A stretch of 30,619 nt of DNA, taken from contig JBKPDT010000216.1 in NCBI GenBank assembly GCA_046728035.1, positions 1 to 30,619 on the forward strand, read 5' to 3'. A model generated the notes under the pieces. That model was given only the letters and a program-made list of their open reading frames with translations. It was not told the DNA's origin and did no database searches. Within the stretch, counting starts at the first letter, position 1, and the number at the start of each line of letters is the position of its first letter. A program made the translations under genes and the position numbers. Of the stretch, positions 14,004 through 22,988 are shown in pieces. Origin of the DNA: DASRWT01 sp046728035. Lineage in GTDB: Bacteria > Methylomirabilota > Methylomirabilia > Rokubacteriales > CSP1-6.

Positions 14004-14903
14004 ATGGAACTTGAGTCAGCCCTCGACATGACGCACGCGCTCGCCCAGTCCAAGGGTCTCCCCGGCCCACGCCCCCGCCGGAGACCGGCCCAGGAGACCG
14101 CCGCCGCCCGCCGCCGCTATCGGCGCGCGCTCCTCGCGCTGGCCCAGTCCGGCCTGCCGTTCCAGGTCGGGGGCGGCTACGCGATGGAACACTACACCGG
14201 CATCGCGCGCTGGACCAAGGACCTCGATCTGTTCGTGCTTCCCCGCGACGTCGGGGCTTCGCTGGACGCGCTCACCGCCGCCGGCTTCCAGACCGAGCTC
14301 ACCTACTCCCACTGGCTCGGAAAAGCTTACTGGGGCCGGGACTTCATCGACCTCATCTTCAGCTCGGGCAACGGGGTCGCCACGGTCGACGAGGAATGGA
14401 TCGCGCACGGGGTCCCCGGCCACGTGCTTGGAGTGCCGGTGCGCCTGTGCCCCCCCGAGGAGATGATCTGGTCCAAGGCCTTCGTCGCGGAGCGGGAGCG
14501 CTACGATGGAGCCGACATCGCCCATCTCATCCACGCCGGTCACGCGGAGCTCGACTGGATTCGACTCCTGCGGCGATTCGGGCCGCATTGGCGGCTGCTG
14601 CTGAGTCATCTCGTCCTCTTCGAGTTCGTCTACCCAGGCGAGAAGGCGCCGGCGGCGCGCGAGCTTGCCCGCACGCTCGCTCGACGTCTCGCCGAGGAGG
14701 AGGACGACCCCCTCGTGGATTCGCAGCTCTGTCAAGGAACCTTGCTCTCGCGTGCCCAGTACCTGCCTGACGTCACCGCCTGGGGGTACGTGGATGCCCG
14801 GGTGGAGCCGCATGGCGGCATGACCGAGGAGCAAGTCCAGCGCTGGACGGCGGCCGTCGGCGAGGACAAGGAGGCTCGCGATGCGCATCGCGGCGGTGGG
14901 TGA
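14004..14903 (+). CDS. Nucleotidyltransferase-superfamily protein
   Basis: The protein has 299 residues. After a basic, disordered N-terminus (1-35) comes FQVGGGYAMEHYTG (53-66) followed by RWTKDLDLFV (69-78). This G-G-G...D-x-D arrangement (Asp73, Asp75) is that of DNA polymerase beta-like nucleotidyltransferases. Similar proteins include the antitoxin-linked and DUF2204/DUF6036-type enzymes, so nucleotidylation of a protein or small molecule is possible, but the substrate is unknown. The start has no clear ribosome site; ATG 14028 is an alternative. The last 23 bp overlap the phosphoesterase gene, showing coupling. Confidence 0.65.
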   Translation: MELESALDMTHALAQSKGLPGPRPRRRPAQETAAARRRYRRALLALAQSGLPFQVGGGYAMEHYTGIARWTKDLDLFVLPRDVGASLDALTAAGFQTELTYSHWLGKAYWGRDFIDLIFSSGNGVATVDEEWIAHGVPGHVLGVPVRLCPPEEMIWSKAFVAERERYDGADIAHLIHAGHAELDWIRLLRRFGPHWRLLLSHLVLFEFVYPGEKAPAARELARTLARRLAEEEDDPLVDSQLCQGTLLSRAQYLPDVTAWGYVDARVEPHGGMTEEQVQRWTAAVGEDKEARDAHRGGG

Positions 14904-15666
14904 CATTCACTGCACCGCCACCTCGCAGGGAGCCCTCGAGCCGCTGTTCGCGGCGATGAGCCGGGCCGCCGACGCGCTCGTCCTCGCCGGCGACCTCACC
15001 GACTTCGGGCTCCCGGAGGAAGCGCAAGTGCTCGCGCGGGAGCTCCGTGCCGCGAGTCCCGCCCCCGTCATCGCGGTGCTGGGCAACCACGACTATGAAT
15101 CGGGATCCCCGGACAAGGTGCGGGCGATCCTCGAGGAGGCCGGCGTGCAGATCCTCGACGGCGGATCCCACGTCATTGGCGACGTCGGCTTCGCGGGGGT
15201 CAAGGGTCTCGGCGGCGGCTTTGGCGAGCGGGCGCTTCAGCCGTGGGGCGAAGAGGTCATGAAGCGTCTCGTCCACGAGGCGCTGGCCGAGGCGCTCAAG
15301 CTCGAGTCAGCGCTGGCGCGGCTTCGCACCCCGGTGCGCGTGGCGGTGTTGCACTACGCTCCCGTTCGCGACACCGTCGAGGGCGAGCCCGCCGAGATCT
15401 TTCCATTCCTCGGCTCGAGCCGCCTGGAAGAGCCGCTGGTGCGCTACTCGGTCACCGTCGCGATCCATGGCCACGCCCATCGCGGCCGTGTCGAAGGTCG
15501 GATCCGCACGGGGGCCCCTGTCTACAATGTCTGTCTCCCCTTGCTGAGGGCGGCTTCGCCGGCGGAGCCGTTCCGCGTCATCGATCTCGGTGAGCACATT
15601 CCCTCCGTGGAAGCGGTTGAGGGCGCCTCAGCCACCTCGAGCGCCGCGGGCGCGGCCAATACCTGA
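14881..15666 (+). CDS. Calcineurin-like metallophosphoesterase
   Basis: The protein has 261 residues, and AAGGAGG lies upstream of the ATG. All metallophosphoesterase motifs are in order: GDIH (7-10), GDLTD (37-41), GNHD (69-72), a later LHYAP His and GHAH near residue 198. It should be an active two-metal phosphoesterase; the substrate is unknown. Overlap with the nucleotidyltransferase gene suggests that the two act on a common target, perhaps adding and removing a phosphate-linked group. Its 3' end overlaps the convergent hydrolase gene by 39 bp. Confidence 0.88.
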   Translation: MRIAAVGDIHCTATSQGALEPLFAAMSRAADALVLAGDLTDFGLPEEAQVLARELRAASPAPVIAVLGNHDYESGSPDKVRAILEEAGVQILDGGSHVIGDVGFAGVKGLGGGFGERALQPWGEEVMKRLVHEALAEALKLESALARLRTPVRVAVLHYAPVRDTVEGEPAEIFPFLGSSRLEEPLVRYSVTVAIHGHAHRGRVEGRIRTGAPVYNVCLPLLRAASPAEPFRVIDLGEHIPSVEAVEGASATSSAAGAANT

Positions 15667-16311
15667 GGGCTCCCGCGCGCCCACGAGGGAGTCGAGATCG
15701 ACGCGCCCCGCCGGGCGCGTGTCGGCCTCGAGGACGCGGCGCATCAGTCGGAGAGCCCGGATGTTCTCCCGGGGAGATCGCGACGCGACGCAGTCGGACG
15801 GCACGATGAGCCGGTAGCCCCGCATGAACGCATCCTGCGCGGTGAAGAGGACACACATGTCGCCGGTCAGGCCGGTGAGGATGAGCGTGCGAGCCCCGAG
15901 ATGGCGGAGCAGGAGATCGAGCGTGGTCGAGTAGAAGCCGGAATGCTTGGGCTTGAGGACGAAGTAGTCCTCCCGCGCGGGGCGCAGGGCGCGCGCAATG
16001 GCCCGGCCTAGCGCATCACGGCGGAGGCAGCGCGCCACGAGCATCCGGAAGTCGGACCGCCAGCGCCCGAAGTTGTCGTTGACGTAAACCGTACAGATGC
16101 CAGCCCGCCGCGCGCGAGCCTTGAGGCGGCGCAGCGGCGCTGCCATGCGGCGGGCATGGGGCAGGAGCTCGCGCGCCCCCTCGAAGTCGAAGTCGTTGAT
16201 CGCGTCGATGATCAGCAGCACCACGACGGATTCGTCCGGCGCGCTGCCGTCGAGATCGTCCCGCTCTTCACCTGGCGGCATGGTCGACGAAGGCTGCATG
16301 CGTCGTGCCAT
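15628..16311 (-). CDS. Isochorismatase-family cysteine hydrolase
   Basis: The protein has 227 residues. The catalytic triad of the family is visible: Asp36 in LLIIDAINDF, Lys120 in FVLKPKHSGFYST and Cys153 in LTGDMCVLFTA, with the expected cis-peptide region between. Members hydrolyse amides or enol ethers (nicotinamidase, isochorismatase); substrate specificity cannot be read. The polar 28-residue N-terminus may not all be translated, as ATG 16281 (MPPGEERDD) is possible. It is convergent with the phosphoesterase and overlaps its end. Confidence 0.82.
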   Translation of the reverse strand: MARRMQPSSTMPPGEERDDLDGSAPDESVVVLLIIDAINDFDFEGARELLPHARRMAAPLRRLKARARRAGICTVYVNDNFGRWRSDFRMLVARCLRRDALGRAIARALRPAREDYFVLKPKHSGFYSTTLDLLLRHLGARTLILTGLTGDMCVLFTAQDAFMRGYRLIVPSDCVASRSPRENIRALRLMRRVLEADTRPAGRVDLDSLVGAREPSGIGRARGARGG

Positions 16312-16339
16312 GCGCCGCGTCGCCGCGGAAGGCGCATTC

Positions 16340-16357
16340 GGCGGGCGCGGGCCCGCC
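16340..16357 (-). repeat. GC-rich hairpin after the TPR gene
   Basis: GGCGGGC and GCCCGCC flank a four-base loop between the TPR gene stop (16370) and the hydrolase start (16311). It lies at the end of the MoxR operon and could be a weak terminator, but no T-tract follows. Confidence 0.35.
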
Positions 16358-16369
16358 GGGCGGGAACGG

Positions 16370-17716
16370 TCAGTCCTTGTACTGGCTCTTCAGCTTGCGC
16401 AGGTGGAGGATGGCGACGTCCACCCAGTCCTTCTCGGAGGGAAGCGGGCCGGCGAGCTTGATGTAGCGCTCCCAGAGGTTGATGGCCTCGCGCGGGTCGA
16501 CCTTCTCGTACACCAGGGCCATGTTGTAGAGGGCGCCGGTGTTCTTATCGTCCTGCTCTACCACCTTCTTGTACTCGGCGATGGCGTCCTGATAGAGGCC
16601 CTTTTCCTCATACACCTCCGCCAGCCCCATCCGCGCCTCGATGTAGCGCGCGTCCAGCTCGATGGCCTTCTTGTAGGAGTTCACCGCTTCGTAGTAGAGC
16701 TGCTTCTCCCCGTAATAGATCTTGCCCAGGCTCACGTGCACACGCGGGTTGAGGGGATTGTTGGCAAGGGCCTTCTGATACGCGCTCACCGCCCGGTCGA
16801 TGTCACCCTTGGCGGCATTCGCGTCGCCGAGGCCGGCATGGGCCTCCGCGTAGAACGGGCGCAGCTCGAGCGCCTTGGTGTAGGCTTCGATGGCCTGGTC
16901 GAAGAGCCGGCGCGGTGCGGTCAGGAAGAGATCGCCGAGGGCCTTGTAGGGCTCGGGAAAAGTAGGATCGAGCTGGGTCGAGGCTCGGAACTGGGCGGCC
17001 GCCTTCCAGCGGTTCCCCAGCGTCTGATGCACCGCGCCGAGGGCGTACTGGGCCACGACGAACTGCGGATCCAGCTCCACCGCGCGCCCGAGCAGCTCAA
17101 CGGCGGTCTCGTTGCCCTCCTGGCTGCCTCGGTAGCTCGCCATCTGTCCCTTGATGTACGCCTCGTAGGCGCGCGCCGATCCCGTCGGGGCCGCGTACTT
17201 CTGCAACCGCGCCATCTCCACGTCGGTGGCCGTCATCTTGAAGGCGCGGAGGTACGCGACGGGGAGCGCGCGGAGCTGCTCCATCAGCTTCCCTTCGGGC
17301 ACCGCCACCGCCTCGAGGGACGCGCGCGCGACATTGCCCCCGGTGAGCTCCATGAGCCGCGGCTGGATCGAGAGCTCCCCGGCCGTCCGCCGCACCTCGC
17401 CGTACACCGCCAGGTCCGCGTTGAGCGCGCGGGCGGCCGTCAGCGTCGACTGCTCGTCCCATGCGTCGGGCTGGGGCAGCGCGCGGAGCCGGCTGCGGTC
17501 GATCTGGATGAGGGCAGGAAGCTGGGACAGGGAAAGGCGCAGGCTCTCCGACACTCCCTCGCCCAGCCACTGCTCCTCGCGCCCGAGATCGACCGGCGCG
17601 AACGGGAGCACGAGCACGCTGCGCGTCTTCGCCGCGGCGGGGGCCGCGACGACCAGGAGCACGGCCAGGAGGCCGCCGAGCGCGGACCAGCTAGGGCGAG
17701 TCCCGCGGAGTGACAT
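16370..17716 (-). CDS. Exported TPR protein of the MoxR operon
   Basis: The protein has 448 residues. A signal peptide (about 1-29, hydrophobic stretch LGGLLAVLLVVAAPAAA) directs it out of the cytoplasm; no lipobox cysteine is seen. Residues 30-165 (SVLVLPFAPVDLG, then DLAVYGEVRR) look like the TolB/CsgG-like domain often fused to TPRs. From about 185 to 440 come repeated TPR units, for example LGRAVELDPQFVVAQYALG and YTKALELRPFYAEAHAGLG. It overlaps the triple-VWA gene end by 26 bp. In Bat operons TPR proteins play a scaffold role in the periplasm; here the same is inferred. Confidence 0.82.
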   Translation of the reverse strand: MSLRGTRPSWSALGGLLAVLLVVAAPAAAKTRSVLVLPFAPVDLGREEQWLGEGVSESLRLSLSQLPALIQIDRSRLRALPQPDAWDEQSTLTAARALNADLAVYGEVRRTAGELSIQPRLMELTGGNVARASLEAVAVPEGKLMEQLRALPVAYLRAFKMTATDVEMARLQKYAAPTGSARAYEAYIKGQMASYRGSQEGNETAVELLGRAVELDPQFVVAQYALGAVHQTLGNRWKAAAQFRASTQLDPTFPEPYKALGDLFLTAPRRLFDQAIEAYTKALELRPFYAEAHAGLGDANAAKGDIDRAVSAYQKALANNPLNPRVHVSLGKIYYGEKQLYYEAVNSYKKAIELDARYIEARMGLAEVYEEKGLYQDAIAEYKKVVEQDDKNTGALYNMALVYEKVDPREAINLWERYIKLAGPLPSEKDWVDVAILHLRKLKSQYKD

Positions 17717-20700
17717 GTCCGGGTCCTCCTTGGCTCCGGGAGCTCTGGAGCCGCGCCGCCAGCCGGCCGAGGAGGCCGGGGCCGACGCGCCGCAGCGCGA
17801 TCTCCGGAATCAGCATCACCGCAACCAGACCGACGAGCCACGGCCAGAGGTCCAGGGTGAGACGCGAGCGCCGCCGGGCCTGCAAGAAGGCGTCACGCGG
17901 TTGCGCGAGCACCCCGCCGCCGGTCAGCTCGGACAGCTCTCGCAGCAACCCCTCATCCACCCCCAGCTCCTTGAACTCCTGTGAATACGGTACCACCAGT
18001 CCGGCGAGCTGGGAGCCCACCATTTGCTCGCCCCGCCGCTGGGCCATCCCCACCAGGTACACCCCTTCGCGGTCGGCCGGGAAACGGCCCCGGTAACGGC
18101 CGGGCCCGACCTGCTCGAGCTCGATGACGGTGCGTTGCTTGTTGGGCGCCACCACTCCCACCTGGGAGTCCAGGAAGTTGATGAACTCCCCCCGCGGGTC
18201 CACAGCGTCCACCAGCACCTCGCCGGTCTCGTCGCTGCGCTCCACCGAGGCCACCGTGTCGCTTCGCGTACCGGTGCGGAGCGTCCAGCGGACGAGCTGG
18301 GACCAGAACTTGTTGAAGCCGTTCCAGCGCATCCAGAGCACGGCCCACTTGGCCTTGGCGTCAGAGGTGAAGGCCGCGCTCCGCCCGAGCCCATAGCGCC
18401 AGGTGGCGAGGAGCGGGTCTTCCTGGTGCGTCATGAGCACCATGTCCGCGCTGCCCTTAAGGGAGGTGGCCACGTAGCCGCCGAGCGGGGGCGCGTCCCT
18501 CCAATTGATATCCTGGATGGCCTCGTGCGCAGGCGAGCCCACCGTCGGCTTGAAGGGCTGCTCGATGAGCGAGGCCTTGGACGCCAGCTGGGTCTCGAGC
18601 GTGAAGATGCGTGGGATGGTGCTGTCGTCCTCGGTGTAGTAGAAGCGCCCGCGCCCCCACTTGGCGATGTCGAACATCAGCTGGGCGTCGGCGTCCTTGC
18701 CGATGGCGACCGAGGACACCGTGATCTTGTCCTTGGCCATGCGGCGGATGAGCCCAGCGAAGTCGCCGCGGGTCATCTGCCCGTCCGACAGGAAGATCAC
18801 GTGCTTGAGGAGGGCGGGGCGCTCGAAGAGCACCTGGTACGATTCCTTGAGCGCGGGATAGCCGTCCGTCCCGCCCCCCGCCTTGATCGTCGAGATGGCC
18901 TGGTGCACCGCCTGCTTGTCGCGCGCAGAGCGGACGGCCGCGTCCCAGATGAACTCGGTGTCCCAGCTCATGATCCCGACCTCGTTCCGCTCGTCGAGCA
19001 GGTCCACAACGAGGTGGGCAGCTTCTTTCGCGATGTCGAGCTTGGTGACCTTGGAATCGGTGGTCATGGCCATGGAGCCCGAGCGGTCGATGGACAGGAC
19101 CACCGCGAGGCTCGGGATCTCGAGCTTCTGCTTCACCTCCATGGTCACGGGCAGGGCTTCCTCGACGGCGGTGCGGTAGTAGCCGCCCAGCCCGAAGCTC
19201 TCCTCCCCGCCCAGCATGATGAGCCCGCCGCCCTGGTCGCGCACGTAGTCGCGGATGTTCTCCATCTGCTTCTTGGTCATCTTCAGCGACGAGACGTTGG
19301 AGAGGATCACCCCGTCGTACTTCTGGAACCCCGCCACCTCCTTGGGAATCCGGTCGGCCTCCACGATCTCGACGTCGATGTGCTGGGCGCGCAGCGCAGC
19401 GGCGAGGGTCTGGGCCTGGGCCCGGTCCTTCTCGGCGAGGAGGACGAGGGGCCGGCCGCGCACGACCACGGTGCCCACCGACCGGTTGTTCTCCTCGATG
19501 GTGTCGCCGTCGACGTCGATGGCCGCCTGGTAGACGTGGATGCCGCTCTGCTCGAGCGTCTGCCGGTAGGTATAGACGTTCTTCCCGCCGGACAGCCGCA
19601 CGACCTGGGACCCGATGAACTCGCCGTTCCGGAAGAGGGACAGCCGCCCCTGGGTCTCGGCCTGGCTCCACGCCACCACCTTGGCCTGGAAGGGCTCGCC
19701 GAACTTGACCTCGGTGGGAAGCACCATGGACTCGACGACGACTTCCTGCTTGAAGTCGAGCGGCGCCGGCACGTAGTAGATGTCGGCGCCCGCGTCCTTG
19801 GCGGCCTGAGCCACCGCGAGCGCGTTCCCCGCGTTCTGCCGGCCGTCGGTAAGAAGGACGAAGCGGTTGGCGTGGCCCGGCGGCGCGGTGGCCAGGGCGA
19901 GCTGGAGGGCCTGGGCGAGATTGGTCCCCCGCCCCGCCACCTGCACCTGGGGACGATCCAGTCGCGGCGAAGGCCGGAGCGGCTGGTCCACCACCGCTTC
20001 CTGGCCGAAGACGATGAGCCCCGCCTGGTCGCCCGACTGGAGTGACTGCGCCGCCTGGGCGGCGAAGCGGAAGGCGTTCTCGCGCGCGGCGAGGCTCACG
20101 CTGTCCGACACGTCCAGGAGGAACAGGACGTTCAGCCGATCGATCCAGCGCGGAATGGTGGGGCGCGCCAGCGCGATCACGAGGACGGCGAGGAGCACGC
20201 AGCGCAGCCCGAGGGCCCAGCGGTCGCCCGGCGTGAAGGGCAGGCCGAAGCGGCCGCCGGTCTGGCGCCGCCAGTAGAGGAAGCCCTCCAGGGCGAAGAC
20301 GAGGAGCGCGAAGAGGACGAAGTACGGCCAGATCTCGCGCTGAACGGGCACGGGGGGCACCTCGGGGCGCGCCCCCTCCACGAACGCCGGCACCGGCTTG
20401 GGCGCAAGGTCCGACTCGTCCGCGCTCGCGATGTTCACGGCCACGCGAGTCTCTCCGCGCGACGTCGCCACGCGATACACGCCGACCTCGTCGGTCTCGG
20501 TGAAGCTGGCGAGCCCGCGCGCCACCTGGGCGGACACGACGCGGCCCGAAGGTGTGGTGACCGTCGCGCTCGTCACCCCGTGCTCGACGGGCAGCAGGAT
20601 GGGCTTGCCCGTCGCGAGCTGGAGGCTCGACTGGTCGAGACCTGCGGGGTGCAGCCAGCGCAGGCTCTTCGAGAGCATGAGCGGGAAGGCCACCCGCAGC

Positions 20701-22091
20701 GGGAAGTCGGTGCGGAACAGGTCGAAGCCGAAGAACACCGCCTTCCGGTCGCGCTCCTCGAGGAGATAGATGAGCGGCCCGCCCACCGCCTCCACCAGCG
20801 ACTTCCCCGGCGCGAGGGGCCGCACCCGCATCGCCTCCTCGATGGCCACCTTTGCGAAATCGATCTGCCGCATGATCGGGTGGGTCCGATCCCAGTCCAT
20901 GATCACGGGCGCCTCGAGCCGCCCCAGGACCTCGATGGGCACGTCGGCGGGGGCGGTGTTGACGAGCACGAATCGGCCGTTGCCGAGACGCGGCGGGCTC
21001 GCTCCGTCGACCACCACCACGTCGAAGCCCTGCATCCCACCCGGGTAAGCGTCGGGCGTGCGCACCTCGAGCTTCACCTGGGGATCGCTCTTGAGCACCT
21101 TCTCCAGGAAGAGGTTGCCCGCGCTCACCAGGAGCACCGAGATGTCGCGCGGCGGCGGGATCACCGCGAACGCGACGTTGTCCGCCTCGAGGTCGTCCGA
21201 TACGTTCAGGCGCGCGCGTACCACGCCTCCGCCGGGATGGCTGAACGGCAGCACCACCGCCCGACGGACGTTGGGCTCGAGGGTGAGGGATTTCTCGGCG
21301 ATCAGGTCGGAGTCGAGATGCAGCGTGAAGGACAGCGTCCGCGCCTCGTCGGAGAAGTTCACCACCGACAGGAAGGCCTGGGAGTCGAACGACCCGAAGT
21401 AGTTCCGCCGGATGGCGAGGTTGGTGATGGCGACGTTCCGGCCCCGCTGCCCCACTCCCACCCACCGCACGCGCACGTCGTCGCCCTGCCCCTTGAGCGC
21501 CTCGGGGTGCGCCCCGTCGGTGAACACGTGGATCTCCGCGCGCGGATCGGGCCCGACGAGGGCGCGCGCGGTGCGGATTCCGTCGCCGAGGCGGTTGGGC
21601 AGATCATGGGCCTGGACGCTGCGCACCGCCCCCAGCACCTGGTCGCGGTCGCGCGTGAACGGCACCAGCACCTTCGGCTGCGCGCCCGCCTGGATCACCA
21701 TGACCTCCGCGCCCTCGCCGAGACCGCCCACGAGGGCGAGGGCCTCGCGCTGGGCGCGCGCGAACCGCGAGGGGGAGACGTCGGTGGCCTTCATCGAGGC
21801 GGAGGAGTCGAGCACCACCACGAGCCTCTTGGCCCCGTACCCGCTCACCGTCACCACGGGCCGCGCCAGCGCGAGGGTCAGCGCGAGGAGGGCCAGGATC
21901 TGGAGCAGCATGAGGGGGTCGCGCTGGAGGCGCTGGAAGAAGGCGGAGGCCTCCCGGTCGCGCAGCGACGAATCCCACAGGAGCAGGCTGGAGACCATCT
22001 GCTGCCGGCGCCGCACCTTCAGGAAGTACAGGAGGAGCAGGGGAACGGCGAGGCTGGCGAGGAGGAACGAGAGCGGCGAGAGGAAGCTCAT
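17691..22091 (-). CDS. Giant BatA-like membrane protein with three VWA domains
   Basis: The protein has 1466 residues and appears to be two membrane-anchored VWA proteins joined head to tail. N-terminal half: BatA-type double membrane anchor (about 1-25 and 60-80), then VWA1 with DSSAS (95-99) and a beta-rich region. A second pair of membrane segments lies at 587-606 and 627-645, followed by VWA2 with DVSDS (660-664), beta domains, a glutamine-amidotransferase-like segment (about 880-985, GGGLIMLGGEESFG), VWA3 with DRSGS (1002-1006) and GGGTDG (1072-1077), and a last membrane helix near 1412-1430. All three MIDAS motifs are complete, so metal-dependent ligand binding is expected. The start overlaps the DUF58 stop as ATGA. 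Confidence 0.85.
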   Translation of the reverse strand: MSFLSPLSFLLASLAVPLLLLYFLKVRRRQQMVSSLLLWDSSLRDREASAFFQRLQRDPLMLLQILALLALTLALARPVVTVSGYGAKRLVVVLDSSASMKATDVSPSRFARAQREALALVGGLGEGAEVMVIQAGAQPKVLVPFTRDRDQVLGAVRSVQAHDLPNRLGDGIRTARALVGPDPRAEIHVFTDGAHPEALKGQGDDVRVRWVGVGQRGRNVAITNLAIRRNYFGSFDSQAFLSVVNFSDEARTLSFTLHLDSDLIAEKSLTLEPNVRRAVVLPFSHPGGGVVRARLNVSDDLEADNVAFAVIPPPRDISVLLVSAGNLFLEKVLKSDPQVKLEVRTPDAYPGGMQGFDVVVVDGASPPRLGNGRFVLVNTAPADVPIEVLGRLEAPVIMDWDRTHPIMRQIDFAKVAIEEAMRVRPLAPGKSLVEAVGGPLIYLLEERDRKAVFFGFDLFRTDFPLRVAFPLMLSKSLRWLHPAGLDQSSLQLATGKPILLPVEHGVTSATVTTPSGRVVSAQVARGLASFTETDEVGVYRVATSRGETRVAVNIASADESDLAPKPVPAFVEGARPEVPPVPVQREIWPYFVLFALLVFALEGFLYWRRQTGGRFGLPFTPGDRWALGLRCVLLAVLVIALARPTIPRWIDRLNVLFLLDVSDSVSLAARENAFRFAAQAAQSLQSGDQAGLIVFGQEAVVDQPLRPSPRLDRPQVQVAGRGTNLAQALQLALATAPPGHANRFVLLTDGRQNAGNALAVAQAAKDAGADIYYVPAPLDFKQEVVVESMVLPTEVKFGEPFQAKVVAWSQAETQGRLSLFRNGEFIGSQVVRLSGGKNVYTYRQTLEQSGIHVYQAAIDVDGDTIEENNRSVGTVVVRGRPLVLLAEKDRAQAQTLAAALRAQHIDVEIVEADRIPKEVAGFQKYDGVILSNVSSLKMTKKQMENIRDYVRDQGGGLIMLGGEESFGLGGYYRTAVEEALPVTMEVKQKLEIPSLAVVLSIDRSGSMAMTTDSKVTKLDIAKEAAHLVVDLLDERNEVGIMSWDTEFIWDAAVRSARDKQAVHQAISTIKAGGGTDGYPALKESYQVLFERPALLKHVIFLSDGQMTRGDFAGLIRRMAKDKITVSSVAIGKDADAQLMFDIAKWGRGRFYYTEDDSTIPRIFTLETQLASKASLIEQPFKPTVGSPAHEAIQDINWRDAPPLGGYVATSLKGSADMVLMTHQEDPLLATWRYGLGRSAAFTSDAKAKWAVLWMRWNGFNKFWSQLVRWTLRTGTRSDTVASVERSDETGEVLVDAVDPRGEFINFLDSQVGVVAPNKQRTVIELEQVGPGRYRGRFPADREGVYLVGMAQRRGEQMVGSQLAGLVVPYSQEFKELGVDEGLLRELSELTGGGVLAQPRDAFLQARRRSRLTLDLWPWLVGLVAVMLIPEIALRRVGPGLLGRLAARLQSSRSQGGPGHVTPRDSP

Positions 22092-22984
22092 CCGACCAGG
22101 AACCCCTTCAGCTGACGGAGCATGAACTCCTCCACCGGCGTGTCGGTGACCACGCGGTGGTAGCCGATCTCGTTGGCGCGGCAGAAGCCCTCCGCGCGCT
22201 CCAGGAAGTCGCGCAGCCGCCCCCGGTACACTCGCATGGCCTCCGCGTCGAGGGTGAGGTCGCGGGTCTCGCCGCTCTCGGCATCCTCAAGGCGCAGGTC
22301 GCCGCCCCAGGCCGGGTTCATCTCCTCCGACGCGAGCAGGTGGATCACGTGCAGGTCGTGGCGGTGCTCGAGCAGGGTCTTGAGCCCGCGCTCGTACCCG
22401 GCCGGGTCCATGAGGTCCGAGATGAGGACAGCCAGCCCGGCCTCGCGGGTACGCACCCCCCAGGCGGCCAGGCCCTCGTTGAGGGAGGTGCCGCCGGCTG
22501 GGCGCACGCGCGAGAGGAAGTCCATGAGCGGCAGGATCTGGCTGCGGCCCCGCGCCGGACCGGCGCCCTCGGCCAGGCGCTCGCGTACCACGCCCACACC
22601 GACGCGCTCGAGGTTGACGAGGCCGACGAAGCCGAGGCCGGCGGCGAGGCGGGCCCCATAGGCGAGCTTGCTTGGGGCGCCGAAGGCCATGGACGCGGAG
22701 GCGTCGAGAAGGATGTTGAGGCAGAGATCCTCCTCGTCCACGAAGAGCTTGACGTACAGCCGGTCCAGGCGGCCGTAGATGTTCCAGTCGACGTAGCGGA
22801 GGTCGTCCCCGATCCCGTAGGGACGATAGTCCGAGAACTCCACGCTGATGCCCTTGCGCGGACTCCGGCGCTCGCCCTTGACGCGACCCCGAAAGGCGCG
22901 GCGCGAGAGCAGCGCGAGCCGCTCCAGCTGCGCCAGGAAATCCGGCGACAGGAGCTCCTGCCCTCCCCGCGTGGTGGTGGGCAC
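22088..22984 (-). CDS. DUF58 (VWA-like) protein
   Basis: The protein has 298 residues from a GTG at 22984. It carries the DUF58 core, VEFSDYRPYGIGDDLRYVDW (about 49-68), and a VWA-like MIDAS in NILLDASASM. DUF58 proteins almost always accompany MoxR ATPases and Bat proteins, apparently helping to assemble or control the membrane VWA complex. It lies 4 bp after the 491-residue membrane protein gene and overlaps the triple-VWA gene start by 4 bp. Confidence 0.88.
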   Translation of the reverse strand: MPTTTRGGQELLSPDFLAQLERLALLSRRAFRGRVKGERRSPRKGISVEFSDYRPYGIGDDLRYVDWNIYGRLDRLYVKLFVDEEDLCLNILLDASASMAFGAPSKLAYGARLAAGLGFVGLVNLERVGVGVVRERLAEGAGPARGRSQILPLMDFLSRVRPAGGTSLNEGLAAWGVRTREAGLAVLISDLMDPAGYERGLKTLLEHRHDLHVIHLLASEEMNPAWGGDLRLEDAESGETRDLTLDAEAMRVYRGRLRDFLERAEGFCRANEIGYHRVVTDTPVEEFMLRQLKGFLVG

Positions 22985-22988
22985 GAGG

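Noticed and set aside
18024..20045. Plus-strand open frame of 673 codons opposite the VWA gene
   Set aside because: It is an antisense shadow rich in His, Glu and Gly, with no recognisable fold.
18457..21465. Minus-strand open frame of 1002 codons
   Set aside because: It is a second frame inside the triple-VWA gene, with low-complexity Arg/Gly/Pro sequence and no domains.
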